Source of the DNA: CBDANO01 sp965197665
GTDB taxonomy: Bacteria > Chloroflexota > Dehalococcoidia > Lucifugimonadales > UBA3495
Assembly (NCBI GenBank): GCA_965197665.1
Contig: CBDANO010000005.1
Span: 1,054,001-1,118,000 of the forward strand
Length of the DNA stretch: 64,000 nt
Direction of reading: 5' to 3'
In this document: piece by piece, positions 9,492-18,114 of the stretch
How the letters are laid out: every line of letters starts with the position of its first letter
Numbering within the stretch: position 1 is the stretch's first letter
Translations under genes and position numbers: made by a program
Notes under the pieces: model-generated
Told to the model about the DNA's origin: nothing
Database searches by the model: none
Seen by the model: only the letters and a program-made list of their open reading frames with translations

Positions 9492-12440
9492 ATGCCCGAC
9501 ATAGACAACAAGCACAGCAACAAGAACAGGCTGGACGCTCGGCCCTCCGAGATAATCGACCGCGATAAGCCGGTAGCGTTTCACTTCGACGGCAAGCGGG
9601 TGACCGCCCACGAAGGCGATACCGTTGCGTCGGCCCTCTATGCCGCCGGTGTTTCCACCTTCAGCCGCGGGTTCAAGTATCACCGGAACCGGGGGCTGCT
9701 CTGCGCCGCCGGAAGGTGCCCCAACTGCTTGGTCAACGTGGACGGCACGCCTAACGTGAGGGCCTGCACCCAGCCGGCCAAGCAGGGCATGAAAGTCCGG
9801 CACCAGAACAGTTGGCCGTCTCTGAACTTCGATTTCCTATCCATATTGGACCGGCTGGGTTGGTTGATGCCGGTGGGCTTCTACTACAAAGCGCTGCACC
9901 GGCCCAAACTCCTTTGGAAATTGGCCGAAGGAGTCATCCGGCGGGTCGGCGGTCTGGGCGCCATAGACATCAACTCGGTGCCTGAGGCCGACTATGGCCA
10001 TCAGCACCGGCACACCGACGTTGCCGTAATCGGCGGCGGCCCCGCCGGAATGTCCGCGGCCCTCGCCGCGGCGGACCGGGGCCTGGGGGTTACTTTGGTT
10101 GACGACCAGCCCCGGCTCGGCGGGCACCTGCGGTTCAGTTCCCAGGTCTACCGCGGCGTTGCCGATTTCCCCGACGCCTCCGGGGTTGAGATTGCCGGCA
10201 AACTTGCCGGGGCGGTCCATGACTCCTCTAACGTGCAAGTAATGGCCGGCGCCGCCGCCTTCGCTCACTACAACGATAACCTGCTGGCCGTATTACATGG
10301 CACCGGAGTAACGAAACTCCGCGCCAAGCGGGTGGTCTACGCCACCGGCTCCTATGAAGTGCCGATGCTGTTCGAGAACAACGACTTGCCCGGCATCATG
10401 CTGGCCACCGCCGCCCAACGATTGGTCCATCTCTACGGTGTAAGACCCGGAAAGCGGGCCGTGGTGGCGACGTGCAATGACCAAGGTTACCGGGCCGCTT
10501 TGGACTTGGTTGACGCCGGCGTTGAAGTTGCCGCGGTCATCGACTCCAGGCCCGCTCCATCTCAGGGCCTGGAAGCCGCCGCCGTCGTCGGCTCCCGCAA
10601 TATCCCCATCTTCCTTAGCCACGCGGTCATCAAGGCCCAGGGAAAGACCAGGGTCCGGGGCGTCGCCGCGGCGCGGTTGGAGAAGGGAGAGCCGACGGAC
10701 GATGCGGTGGGCCTCCGGTGCGACTTGGTTTGCATGTCCGGCGGGTTCCAGCCCGCCAATCCGCTCATGTACCAGTCCGGCGCCACTCTCCGGTATGACC
10801 ACGCCTTGGGCGAGGCCAGGCCGGAGGAGCTGCCGGAGGGTGTTGACGCCGCCGGGGAAGTAACCGGCATCCATGATCTAGCCGCCGTGGTCCTTCAAGG
10901 CCGTCTGGCGGGCTTGGCGGCGGGAGAAATCCTGGGCCAAGAATCTTCGTCGACGAACGCCGATGTCGAAGGCCTGCGCCGGGAGTTGGCCCAGTTGGAG
11001 GACGACTTTCGGGCCCGGGCCGAAAACAACGGCCCCGCTCTCGTAGGGAAACCTGGAAAGAAACAGTTCGTTTGCTTTTGCGAAGACGTAACCGCCAAGG
11101 ACATCGCCGTAGCAGTGGAAGAAGGCTTCGAAGACATCCAGACCTTGAAGCGGTACAGCACGGTCACCATGGGCCCATGCCAAGGAAAGATGTGCCTGAA
11201 GGCGTTGGTCGGCTTGTGCGCCGGCTACACGGGTCAAACTATCGACGCTACGGGGGTGACCACGGCCCGTCCTCCACTTCATCCGGTGCCCTTGGCCGCT
11301 CTGGCCGGCCACTCCCACATGCCGATCAAGCGCTCACCGATGGACCGCAACCACCGGGACCTGGGCGCGCTTATGATGGAGGTAGGCCCTTGGCAGCGGC
11401 CCCACAGCTATGAAGCGCCCCAAGACGAGTGCCGGGCCGTGCGTCAGCGGGTGGGCATCATCGACGTCAGCACTTTGGGCAAGCTGGACGTGCGGGGCCG
11501 CGACGCCGGAAAGCTGTTGGACAAGGTCTATACCCACCACTTCTCCAACCTGAGAGTCGGCCGCATCCGCTATGGACTGATGTGCTCCGACAACAGCACC
11601 ATTCTGGACGACGGCACGGTTACCAGGCTGGCCGAAGACCGATACTTCGTTACCACCACCACGGGTAACGTGGACCTGATCGAGGAGTGGTTCTCTTGGT
11701 GGAACGCCGGTACCGGCATGTGCGCTCACGTTCACAACATCACTTCCAACTACGCCGCGGTAAACGTTGCCGGCCCCAAAGCTAGGGAGACCCTCGCGAA
11801 GCTCACCGACATAGACTTGGACCCGGCCGCCTTCGGCTACATGAGGTCGTCCCAAGGGCTGGTGGCCGGGGTACCCGCCATCATGTTGCGCATCGGCTTC
11901 GTTGGGGAAACCGGGTGGGAAGTCCACGTCCCGGCCGAATACGCTGAGTACTTGTGGGACGTGATCATGGAAGCCGGGCGCGAGTTCGGCATTGCTCCCT
12001 TCGGTGTGGAGGCGCAGCGGATTCTACGCCTCGAGAAGAAGCACATCATCATCGGCCAAGATACCGACGCGGTTTCCAACCCCCTAGAAAGCGACATGGA
12101 GTGGGTGGTGCGTTTCGACAAAGAAGACTTCATAGGCCGGGGCGGTCTACGGTCCATCAGCGAGCGGGGCCTTCGGAACAAGTTGGTGGGTTTCGTCATG
12201 CGGGACGGCTTGGTCCCCGATGACGGGGACCCGGTGGTAATGGGGCCTACTCCCGTGGGCCGGGTCACCAGTTCCAGACTCAGCCCCACCCTGGGCAAAG
12301 GGTTCGGGCTTGCTTGGGTCCCCATAGAACTGGCCGAAGAAGGTCTGGAAATTCACATCCTAGTAGATGGAAGGTCCCTTCCGGCGCAAGTTACTCTCAA
12401 GCCGTTCTACGATCCCGAAGGCGAGCGGTTGAGGGCCTAG
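9492..12440 (+). CDS. mgdC: N-methylglutamate dehydrogenase subunit C (sarcosine oxidase alpha-like)
   Basis: A 982-residue multidomain protein. Residues ~25-105 form a 2Fe-2S-type domain with CAAGRCPNCLVNVDG. Residues ~175-490 are a dinucleotide-binding flavoprotein domain (VAVIGGGPAGMSAALAAADR). A cysteine-rich linker around 520-570 carries CFCEDVT and GPCQGKMC. The C-terminal ~380 residues are an aminomethyltransferase (GcvT) domain that takes the one-carbon unit to a folate. It oxidises N-methylglutamate to glutamate and a formaldehyde-level carbon. No strong ribosome site is seen. Confidence 0.92.
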   Translation: MPDIDNKHSNKNRLDARPSEIIDRDKPVAFHFDGKRVTAHEGDTVASALYAAGVSTFSRGFKYHRNRGLLCAAGRCPNCLVNVDGTPNVRACTQPAKQGMKVRHQNSWPSLNFDFLSILDRLGWLMPVGFYYKALHRPKLLWKLAEGVIRRVGGLGAIDINSVPEADYGHQHRHTDVAVIGGGPAGMSAALAAADRGLGVTLVDDQPRLGGHLRFSSQVYRGVADFPDASGVEIAGKLAGAVHDSSNVQVMAGAAAFAHYNDNLLAVLHGTGVTKLRAKRVVYATGSYEVPMLFENNDLPGIMLATAAQRLVHLYGVRPGKRAVVATCNDQGYRAALDLVDAGVEVAAVIDSRPAPSQGLEAAAVVGSRNIPIFLSHAVIKAQGKTRVRGVAAARLEKGEPTDDAVGLRCDLVCMSGGFQPANPLMYQSGATLRYDHALGEARPEELPEGVDAAGEVTGIHDLAAVVLQGRLAGLAAGEILGQESSSTNADVEGLRRELAQLEDDFRARAENNGPALVGKPGKKQFVCFCEDVTAKDIAVAVEEGFEDIQTLKRYSTVTMGPCQGKMCLKALVGLCAGYTGQTIDATGVTTARPPLHPVPLAALAGHSHMPIKRSPMDRNHRDLGALMMEVGPWQRPHSYEAPQDECRAVRQRVGIIDVSTLGKLDVRGRDAGKLLDKVYTHHFSNLRVGRIRYGLMCSDNSTILDDGTVTRLAEDRYFVTTTTGNVDLIEEWFSWWNAGTGMCAHVHNITSNYAAVNVAGPKARETLAKLTDIDLDPAAFGYMRSSQGLVAGVPAIMLRIGFVGETGWEVHVPAEYAEYLWDVIMEAGREFGIAPFGVEAQRILRLEKKHIIIGQDTDAVSNPLESDMEWVVRFDKEDFIGRGGLRSISERGLRNKLVGFVMRDGLVPDDGDPVVMGPTPVGRVTSSRLSPTLGKGFGLAWVPIELAEEGLEIHILVDGRSLPAQVTLKPFYDPEGERLRA

Positions 12441-12442
12441 CC

Positions 12443-13153
12443 ATGACCTCTTGGAGTCCGACGAGGCGCAGCGCCATGCACCACCAGCACCTGGCATTGG
12501 GCGCGTCCATGGTGGACAAGGACGGTTGGCAGCAGCCGGTCCGGTACACCTCGGAGGAGGACGAGTTGCGGTGCCTTAGGGGCGGGGTCGGCCTGCAGGA
12601 TATCAGCCCGTCAGGCAAAGTGATCATAGAAGGGGAAGACGTAGAAACCTTCCTAGCGGCGGCGTTACCCGGTACCGGCGGCTTGGCCCCCGGGGAGGTC
12701 CGCGCTGCGGTAGGCCCCGATGCCGCAACGCCGGAGGACTTGGTTTTGGCCCGGCTGTCTCGGGACGAATTCCTGGTATTGACACCGCCCGGCCGGGCGC
12801 CCGCCTTGATGGAAGCCTTGGGCGAGTCGCCGGATAGCTGCGCCCACGTTTTGGACATGACATCGGGTCTGGCCGGAGTAGGGATCATCGGACCCCAAGC
12901 CGACCTGCTGCTGAGCGCGATCTCTGAGTTGGACGTGGCCGACTCCGCTTTTCCCAACATGCGCTGCGCCCGGACCAAGACGGCCGACATACACGGCACG
13001 CTGCTCCGCGTGGACCGGGGCGACCTGCCCTGCTATCGGTTGTACTTCACCAGAGAGTTCGGCGAGTACGTATGGGACGCCCTGTTGGAGGCCGGCGCGG
13101 AATACAAAGCCGTACCCGTTGGACTGGAAGCAATGGCCGGATTAGAGGGGTAG
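12443..13153 (+). CDS. mgdD: N-methylglutamate dehydrogenase subunit D (sarcosine oxidase gamma-like)
   Basis: A 236-residue SoxG/GcvT-like subunit beginning 2 bases after mgdC. It resembles the aminomethyltransferase fold (RGGVGLQDISPSGKVIIEG, FTREFGEYVWDALLEAG) but is short, as SoxG is. It contacts the folate domain of the alpha-type subunit. The frame is open further upstream inside mgdC, but the ATG at 12443 fits the operon spacing. Confidence 0.85.
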   Translation: MTSWSPTRRSAMHHQHLALGASMVDKDGWQQPVRYTSEEDELRCLRGGVGLQDISPSGKVIIEGEDVETFLAAALPGTGGLAPGEVRAAVGPDAATPEDLVLARLSRDEFLVLTPPGRAPALMEALGESPDSCAHVLDMTSGLAGVGIIGPQADLLLSAISELDVADSAFPNMRCARTKTADIHGTLLRVDRGDLPCYRLYFTREFGEYVWDALLEAGAEYKAVPVGLEAMAGLEG

Positions 13154-13156
13154 GAC

Positions 13157-14374
13157 GTGTTCCAGCTATTTCAAAAATCTCGAATGTGGCAGAAGCGCCC
13201 CCTCAAGGACAGCTACGAAGTGGTCATTATCGGGGGCGGAGTCCACGGCCTATCCACCGCCTACTACCTGGGCAAACTTGGTGTCCGGGACGTGGCCGTT
13301 GTCGATAGAGGCTATTTGGGGGGAGGCGCCAGCGCCAGGACCACCGCCATCATCCGGGCCAACTATCTAACGCCCCAAGGCATTCCTTTCTTCAACGAGA
13401 GTGTAAAGCTATATGAGGGCCTGGCAAAAGAGCTTAATTTCAATTTGCTGTTCAACCAAATGGGGCGGCTGGACTTGGGCCACACGGACTCCGCCGTCTA
13501 TGGCCTCCGGATGCGCACCGAGTTCAACCAGATTCTGGGCGTGAACAGCCGGATGATCGGCACCAAGGAGATCAAGAAGCTGGTCCCGCCCATGGACCTG
13601 CGGGAAGGCAAGCCGTACCCCATCCTGGCAGCGTTGTACCATCCGCCCTGCGGCGTGATCCGGCACGACGCCGTCGTTTGGGGGTACGGCCGCGGCGCCA
13701 GCAGGTTGGGCGCCGAGCTGCATCCCTTTACCGAAGTCACCGGGATTGACCGGAGCAACGGCCGGGTGACCGGCGTCGAGACCAGCAAGGGCTTCATCAA
13801 GGCGAACACCGTAATCAGCGCTACGGCGGGCTGGAGCTCCACCATTGCTAACATGGTCGACTTGGAGTTGCCGATCTCAACCCACCCGCTTCAAGCCATG
13901 GTCACGGAACCGCTCAAGCCCTTCCTAGACAAGACGATCTCTTCCGCCAATTTCCACGCTTACGTCTACCAGACGGACCGCGGCGAGGTGGTCATCGGAG
14001 GGGGCGTGGACCCTTATCCCAGCTACAGCCAGCGGTCAACCTTGTTGCCCATGGAGGAGTTGGCGGCCCACACCCTGGAAATGTTCCCTTGCTTGAAGAA
14101 CGTAAAAGTCCTTAGGCAGTGGGCCGGGCTCTGCGACATGTCGCCCGACTACGCGCCAATCATGGGCGTGGTCGAAGGAATCGACGGGTTCGTCCTTACT
14201 TGCGGCTGGGGCAGTTGGGGATTCAAAGCGGCGCCGGTGGCCGGCAAGCGTCTAGCCCAGCTAATCGCCACGGGAGAGACCCCGGACCTGATCAAGCCCT
14301 TTGCCCTCTCCCGCTTCCGCGATGGGATGCTGGTCAACGAGCGGGCGGCGGCGCCGGCGGCTGCCATACACTAG
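13157..14374 (+). CDS. mgdA: N-methylglutamate dehydrogenase subunit A (sarcosine oxidase beta-like)
   Basis: A 405-residue FAD-dependent oxidoreductase of the DAO family, SoxB type. The FAD-binding VVIIGGGVHGLSTAYYLGKL is near residue 20, followed by GASARTTAIIRANYL, which matches the FMN-binding region of SoxB. GTG 13157 is preferred because GGGGTAGGAC precedes it; ATG 13184 is an alternative. The subunit order here is B-C-D-A, while clusters I recall from Proteobacteria run A-B-C-D. It converges on the next gene with only 30 bases between them. Confidence 0.9.
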   Translation: MFQLFQKSRMWQKRPLKDSYEVVIIGGGVHGLSTAYYLGKLGVRDVAVVDRGYLGGGASARTTAIIRANYLTPQGIPFFNESVKLYEGLAKELNFNLLFNQMGRLDLGHTDSAVYGLRMRTEFNQILGVNSRMIGTKEIKKLVPPMDLREGKPYPILAALYHPPCGVIRHDAVVWGYGRGASRLGAELHPFTEVTGIDRSNGRVTGVETSKGFIKANTVISATAGWSSTIANMVDLELPISTHPLQAMVTEPLKPFLDKTISSANFHAYVYQTDRGEVVIGGGVDPYPSYSQRSTLLPMEELAAHTLEMFPCLKNVKVLRQWAGLCDMSPDYAPIMGVVEGIDGFVLTCGWGSWGFKAAPVAGKRLAQLIATGETPDLIKPFALSRFRDGMLVNERAAAPAAAIH

Positions 14375-14404
14375 CCCTCTGTCTTTCCGGGACCGCCGCG
14401 CCGG

Positions 14405-15418
14405 CTATGAAGCGAGCAACTCCCGAAGGGCCGCGTTGAGAAAGCGCGTATCTTCGTCGTTGAACCCCGGACCCCCGGCCAAATGCCCCCAAACGGACTG
14501 GAACGGCCTCAACTCCGCATTGGGCATCTGGGCGACTTCCAACTCGCTGTCTTCCGGCGGGAAATACAGGTCCGTTTTGCAAGGCATGACGATAGCCTTG
14601 GCCCTGATAGCGCCGAGAGCTCTCTTGAAATCCCCGCCGTAGACCGGATTGGCGCTGATGTCGGCGTTTTGCCAGGTCCAGATCATCGCCAGCAGGTCGT
14701 TGGCGTCGGCGCCGAGGCGCCGGCCTTCCCAGAAGGCCGTCAGGTAGTCCTCTAGGGACGAGTACCCAATCCGCAGGTAGACTTCCTCTCTGTAGAACGC
14801 CTGGGAGACCGCCCAACCGGCATAGACCCGGCCCATGGCCCGCAGACCCTTGACCGGGGGTTTTTCATACCAGCCGCCCTGCCAAGCGTCGTCGGCGGTC
14901 AGGGCAGCCTTGACGCCTTCGAGGAATACGTAATTGTGCCGCGAGGTCTTGGCCGACCCGCAGTTGGCCAGGATGCGGTCGACCATATTAGGGAAGAGGC
15001 TTCCCCATTGGAACGTTTGCTGGGCGCCCATGGACCAGCCGCACACCAAAGCGATTCTTTCGATGCCGAAAACCTCGGTCAGCAGCCGGTGCTGGCACAT
15101 GACGTTGTCGTATAGAGTGACTCCGGGGAACCGGGCCCGGTCGTAAGGCGGCGGCGTGTTACTAGGCGAGGACGACAGTCCATTGCCAAACATGTTGGGC
15201 ACGATGATGAAGTACTTTCCCGGGTCCAAGGCCATGCGGTCACCGATGTGGCCCTCGTTCTGAGTGTGCTGCCCGCCAAAGAAAGTTGGGAAAACAATCA
15301 CGTTATCCTTGTCGGCGTTGAGGGTGCCGTAGGTCTTATAAGCCAACCGGGCCCCCCGTATCGTGGCGCCGGATTGCAGAGCCACGTTGCCCAACTCGAA
15401 TATTTCATAGTCCGGCAT
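14405..15418 (-). CDS. Alpha/beta hydrolase, homoserine acetyltransferase (MetX)-like
   Basis: A 337-residue alpha/beta-hydrolase-fold protein of the homoserine O-acetyltransferase superfamily. The nucleophile elbow is GWSMGAQQ near residue 130. The acid is in CKTDLYFPPED and the base in WGHLAGGPG. It is shorter than true MetX and may be a hydrolase rather than an acyltransferase. Start is supported by AGAGGTGA upstream. It is convergent with the methylamine operon and divergent from the zinc dehydrogenase, so neighbours do not define its substrate. Confidence 0.75.
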   Translation of the reverse strand: MPDYEIFELGNVALQSGATIRGARLAYKTYGTLNADKDNVIVFPTFFGGQHTQNEGHIGDRMALDPGKYFIIVPNMFGNGLSSSPSNTPPPYDRARFPGVTLYDNVMCQHRLLTEVFGIERIALVCGWSMGAQQTFQWGSLFPNMVDRILANCGSAKTSRHNYVFLEGVKAALTADDAWQGGWYEKPPVKGLRAMGRVYAGWAVSQAFYREEVYLRIGYSSLEDYLTAFWEGRRLGADANDLLAMIWTWQNADISANPVYGGDFKRALGAIRAKAIVMPCKTDLYFPPEDSELEVAQMPNAELRPFQSVWGHLAGGPGFNDEDTRFLNAALRELLAS

Positions 15419-15499
15419 GGGTCACCTCTGATCCGAAGATAAGCTATTAGTCCTTGCGATGGATTTTGTGATCGACGCTTTAGCTGACTCGATGCGCGA

Positions 15500-15665
15500 A
15501 TGCTCCAGACCGGAAAAAGGATTGCCAATGCAACAACGTCGCGATATGTGCAGGCCTCCGAGAGAATAAGAGAGTGATTGGCCCGCTGCGCCAATCACTC
15601 TCTTTCTTTCCCGGGTGGGGCAACTCTCGGGTTATGCCCAAACCGGCGATAAGAAACCTGCTCAT
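15500..15665. repeat. MITE-like element, copy A (near full length)
   Basis: In the 437-base gap between two divergent genes. It contains a left module (GATTGCC-ATGC-AACGTCG, about 15519-15541), a 14-bp perfect stem hairpin (15569-15582 with 15590-15603) followed by TTTCTTTC, and a right module (15610-15663) whose reverse complement reads GTTTCTTATCGCCGGTTTGG then GCATAACCCGAGAGTTGCCC. The same modules recur near 17.0, 24.9, 30.5, 47.4 and 54.6 kb. Confidence 0.75.
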
Positions 15666-15797
15666 CGGCTTAGCTAAGGTTGCTTGCGGTCGATTCCCGG
15701 CCCCTGACACCGGGGTAGAATAACATCGATCAAGCGCGGCAGTGAAGCCGGACCGCCGCCGGGATTCAAAGACGGAGTCCGTCGCGGGGCGGGCCTT

Positions 15798-15826
15798 TTG
15801 ACAGCGGCCCGCAATAGGGATTTAAT
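15798..15826 (+). promoter_or_regulatory. Promoter of the zinc alcohol dehydrogenase
   Basis: TTGACA (15798-15803) and TTTAAT (15821-15826) with a 17-base spacer, ending 30 bases before the ATG at 15856. AGGTGG provides the ribosome site. Confidence 0.7.
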
Positions 15827-15855
15827 GTCAACACTAAGCAGAGCGAGGTGGAAGC

Positions 15856-16938
15856 ATGAAAGCGGCAGTGTTACGGGAAGTTGATCGGCCCCTAGAGGTT
15901 GAAGAAGTCCAAGTCGATAAGCCGGGGTCCAGGGAAGTGCTGGTCCAAACGGGCGCCACCGGGGTTTGCCACAGCGACCTTCACTTTGTGCAGGGGCTCT
16001 ACGCGACGCCCATGCCCGTAATCTTGGGCCATGAAGCGGCCGGCACCGTGGAGGCCGTGGGAGACCAGGTTACATACCTCAAGCCCGGCGACCGGGTCAT
16101 CACTTGTTTATCCGTGTTCTGCGGCCACTGTGAGCGGTGTTTGAGCGGGCGCATGGTGCTTTGCTCCAAGGCCGACGTGGTCCGCACCCCAAGCGAACCG
16201 CCAAGGTTAAGCCAGGGGGGTTCTCCAATCAGCCAGTTCGCTCACATATCCTCTTTCGCGGAGCAGATGCTGGTGCACGAGCACGCGGCGGTCAAGGTCC
16301 GAGACGACATCCCCATCGAGCAACTGGCTCTGATCGGCTGCGGGGTAACCACCGGGTTGGGGGCCGCTCTCAACACAGCCAAGGTCGAACCGGGCAGCAC
16401 CGTTGCCGTGATTGGTTGCGGCGGCGTGGGGTTGAACTGCATTCAGGGGGCCGCCCTGGCCGGCGCCCTCCGGATAATAGCCATCGACGCAGTAGAGACC
16501 AAGCTGACCATGGCCCGGGAGTTCGGGGCCACCGACGTGATCGATGCCTCGGGGGGAGGGGTGGTGGAGAAGATAAAGGACCTGACCTTCGGCGGCGTGG
16601 ACTACGCATTCGAGGCCATCGGCAAGAAGGAGACCGCCGAGCAGTCGTTCCAGATGTTGAGGGCCGGGGGTACCGCCACCATAATCGGGATGATTCCCGA
16701 GGGTACGAAAATCGAGTTGGACGGTCCGTCTTTCCTGAGGGAGCGGAAAATTCAAGGCAGCAGCATGGGGTCCAACCGGTTCCGCACCGACATGCCCCGC
16801 TACATCGAGTTCTACCGGCAGGGCCGCCTAAAGCTGGACCAATTGGTTTCCCAACGGCTCAAGCTGGAACAGATCAACGACGCTTTCGACGACATGCTTC
16901 AAGGCGACGTTGCTCGGAGCGTAATTACTTTCTCCTGA
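15856..16938 (+). CDS. Zinc-dependent alcohol dehydrogenase (class III-like)
   Basis: A 360-residue medium-chain dehydrogenase. Catalytic zinc ligands are visible in TGVCHSDLHF and GHEAAGTVEAVG; the structural zinc site is CGHCERCLSGRMVLC. The cofactor fold has VAVIGCGGVGLNCIQGA followed by an acidic IAIDAV, favouring NAD. The chain is like class III enzymes and nicotinoprotein (NDMA-type) alcohol dehydrogenases. Since the neighbouring pathway releases a formaldehyde-level carbon, thiol-adduct formaldehyde oxidation is an attractive but unproven role. Confidence 0.85.
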   Translation: MKAAVLREVDRPLEVEEVQVDKPGSREVLVQTGATGVCHSDLHFVQGLYATPMPVILGHEAAGTVEAVGDQVTYLKPGDRVITCLSVFCGHCERCLSGRMVLCSKADVVRTPSEPPRLSQGGSPISQFAHISSFAEQMLVHEHAAVKVRDDIPIEQLALIGCGVTTGLGAALNTAKVEPGSTVAVIGCGGVGLNCIQGAALAGALRIIAIDAVETKLTMAREFGATDVIDASGGGVVEKIKDLTFGGVDYAFEAIGKKETAEQSFQMLRAGGTATIIGMIPEGTKIELDGPSFLRERKIQGSSMGSNRFRTDMPRYIEFYRQGRLKLDQLVSQRLKLEQINDAFDDMLQGDVARSVITFS

Positions 16939-16989
16939 GGACCTTGAATATCTTCGGCTTGGACGCGCTTAGAGCCCGCGCCGTTCTCA

Positions 16990-17100
16990 TTAACCCCGGG
17001 CGCAAGTTTCTTGTCGCCCGTTTGGGCATAACGCAAGGGTTGCCCCACCCCGGAAAGAATGAGGGTGGTTGGCCCGCCGCGGCGGGCCACGTCTCAATCC
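16990..17100. repeat. MITE-like element, copy B (inverted, partial)
   Basis: Starts TTAACCCCGGGCGCAAGTTT, continues with the right module (17001-17057) and ends with the hairpin TGGCCCGCC-GC-GGCGGGCCA near 17071-17091. Relative to copy A it lies in the opposite orientation and lacks the left module. It separates the convergent alcohol dehydrogenase and enoyl-CoA hydratase genes, where the hairpin could also act as a terminator. Confidence 0.65.
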
Positions 17101-17103
17101 AAG

Positions 17104-17907
17104 TTAGTTCGCCCACTTGGGCTCCCGCTTCTGGAGGAAAGCGGAAATCCCCTCTTGGGCGTCGTGGGCCATCAGGTTCTCCACCATCACCTTTTGAGCG
17201 AACCCGTAGGCGGCGGGCCGGCCCATCTCCAATTGTTGGTAGAAGGCGGGTTTGCCAATGGCTAAGGTATGAGAACTGGCGGAGCTAATTTGACGGGCCA
17301 AGGCCATCACCCGCTCCTCCAACTCATCGGGAGGCGCAACCCGGTTGACCAAGCCGCACTCCAAGGCCTCCCGGGCCGGTATCGGGGTCCCGGTTAGCAA
17401 CATCTCCATGGCCTTCTTGGGCATGACGGCCCGGGAGACGGCGACGCCGGGAGTGGTGCAAAACAGGCCGATCTGCACTCCGGGAGTGGCGAAGGAAGCC
17501 GTCTCCGCCGCCACGGCTAGGTCGCAGGTGGCCACGAGTTGGCAACCGGCCGCCGTGGCCAGCCCTTGGACTTGGGCAATCACCGGCTTGGGGAGCAACC
17601 GGATGGCCTCCATGACTTCGGTGCACGCCGCGAAAATGCCGGTGTACGTTTCTTCGTCGGAATCGACCATCTCGTTAAGGTCGTGGCCCGAGCTGAACAC
17701 CGGGCCTTCCGACCGGACGACCACCACGCGCACTTCCGGATCATCTTCGATGCGCTTCAAGTGAGCATGCAAAGCCGCCAACACTTCGGTTGACAAAGCG
17801 TGATGCTTGGCCGGGTTGTTCAGAGTCAGTACCGCCACGCCATCAGTTAGCTCGTACAGGACCGGCTCTTCTATTGCCGACTTTTCCATCACCGACTCTT
17901 TGATCAT
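17104..17907 (-). CDS. Enoyl-CoA hydratase/isomerase family protein
   Basis: A 267-residue crotonase-fold protein. The two oxyanion-hole segments are GPVFSSGHDLNEM and QVQGLATAAGCQLVATCDLA. The ETASFATPGVQIGLFCTTPG stretch resembles ECHDC3-type hydratases. AAAGGAG precedes the ATG at 17907; an upstream extension of the frame lacks such a site. It is the last gene of the minus-strand array that begins near 32.9 kb. The acyl-CoA substrate is unknown. Confidence 0.88.
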   Translation of the reverse strand: MIKESVMEKSAIEEPVLYELTDGVAVLTLNNPAKHHALSTEVLAALHAHLKRIEDDPEVRVVVVRSEGPVFSSGHDLNEMVDSDEETYTGIFAACTEVMEAIRLLPKPVIAQVQGLATAAGCQLVATCDLAVAAETASFATPGVQIGLFCTTPGVAVSRAVMPKKAMEMLLTGTPIPAREALECGLVNRVAPPDELEERVMALARQISSASSHTLAIGKPAFYQQLEMGRPAAYGFAQKVMVENLMAHDAQEGISAFLQKREPKWAN

Positions 17908-18114
17908 AGAAAGCTCCTTTAGTTGTCCGGTGACTGTTGCGGCGCTCAAGGATGACTCTCCCTACCCCGGGGAGAGGCCAAGGATTCGGCAACGCCTCTC
18001 CGGTGAGTGTAGCATTGGCGGTTAGCACGGTCTAGTCCCGATGGCCGGCGGATTCAATCAGTAAGAACAATTAGCGACAACCCGACATCGCATGGGGTGT
18101 TGAGAAACTTCAGG

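Noticed and set aside
15569..15603. Intrinsic terminator between the MetX-like and alcohol dehydrogenase genes
   Set aside because: The flanking genes diverge, so no transcript ends here; the hairpin belongs to the repeat family.
16137..17288. Long frame overlapping the zinc dehydrogenase
   Set aside because: Arg/Gly-rich translation typical of an off-frame reading of a GC-rich gene; the dehydrogenase frame carries all zinc and cofactor motifs.
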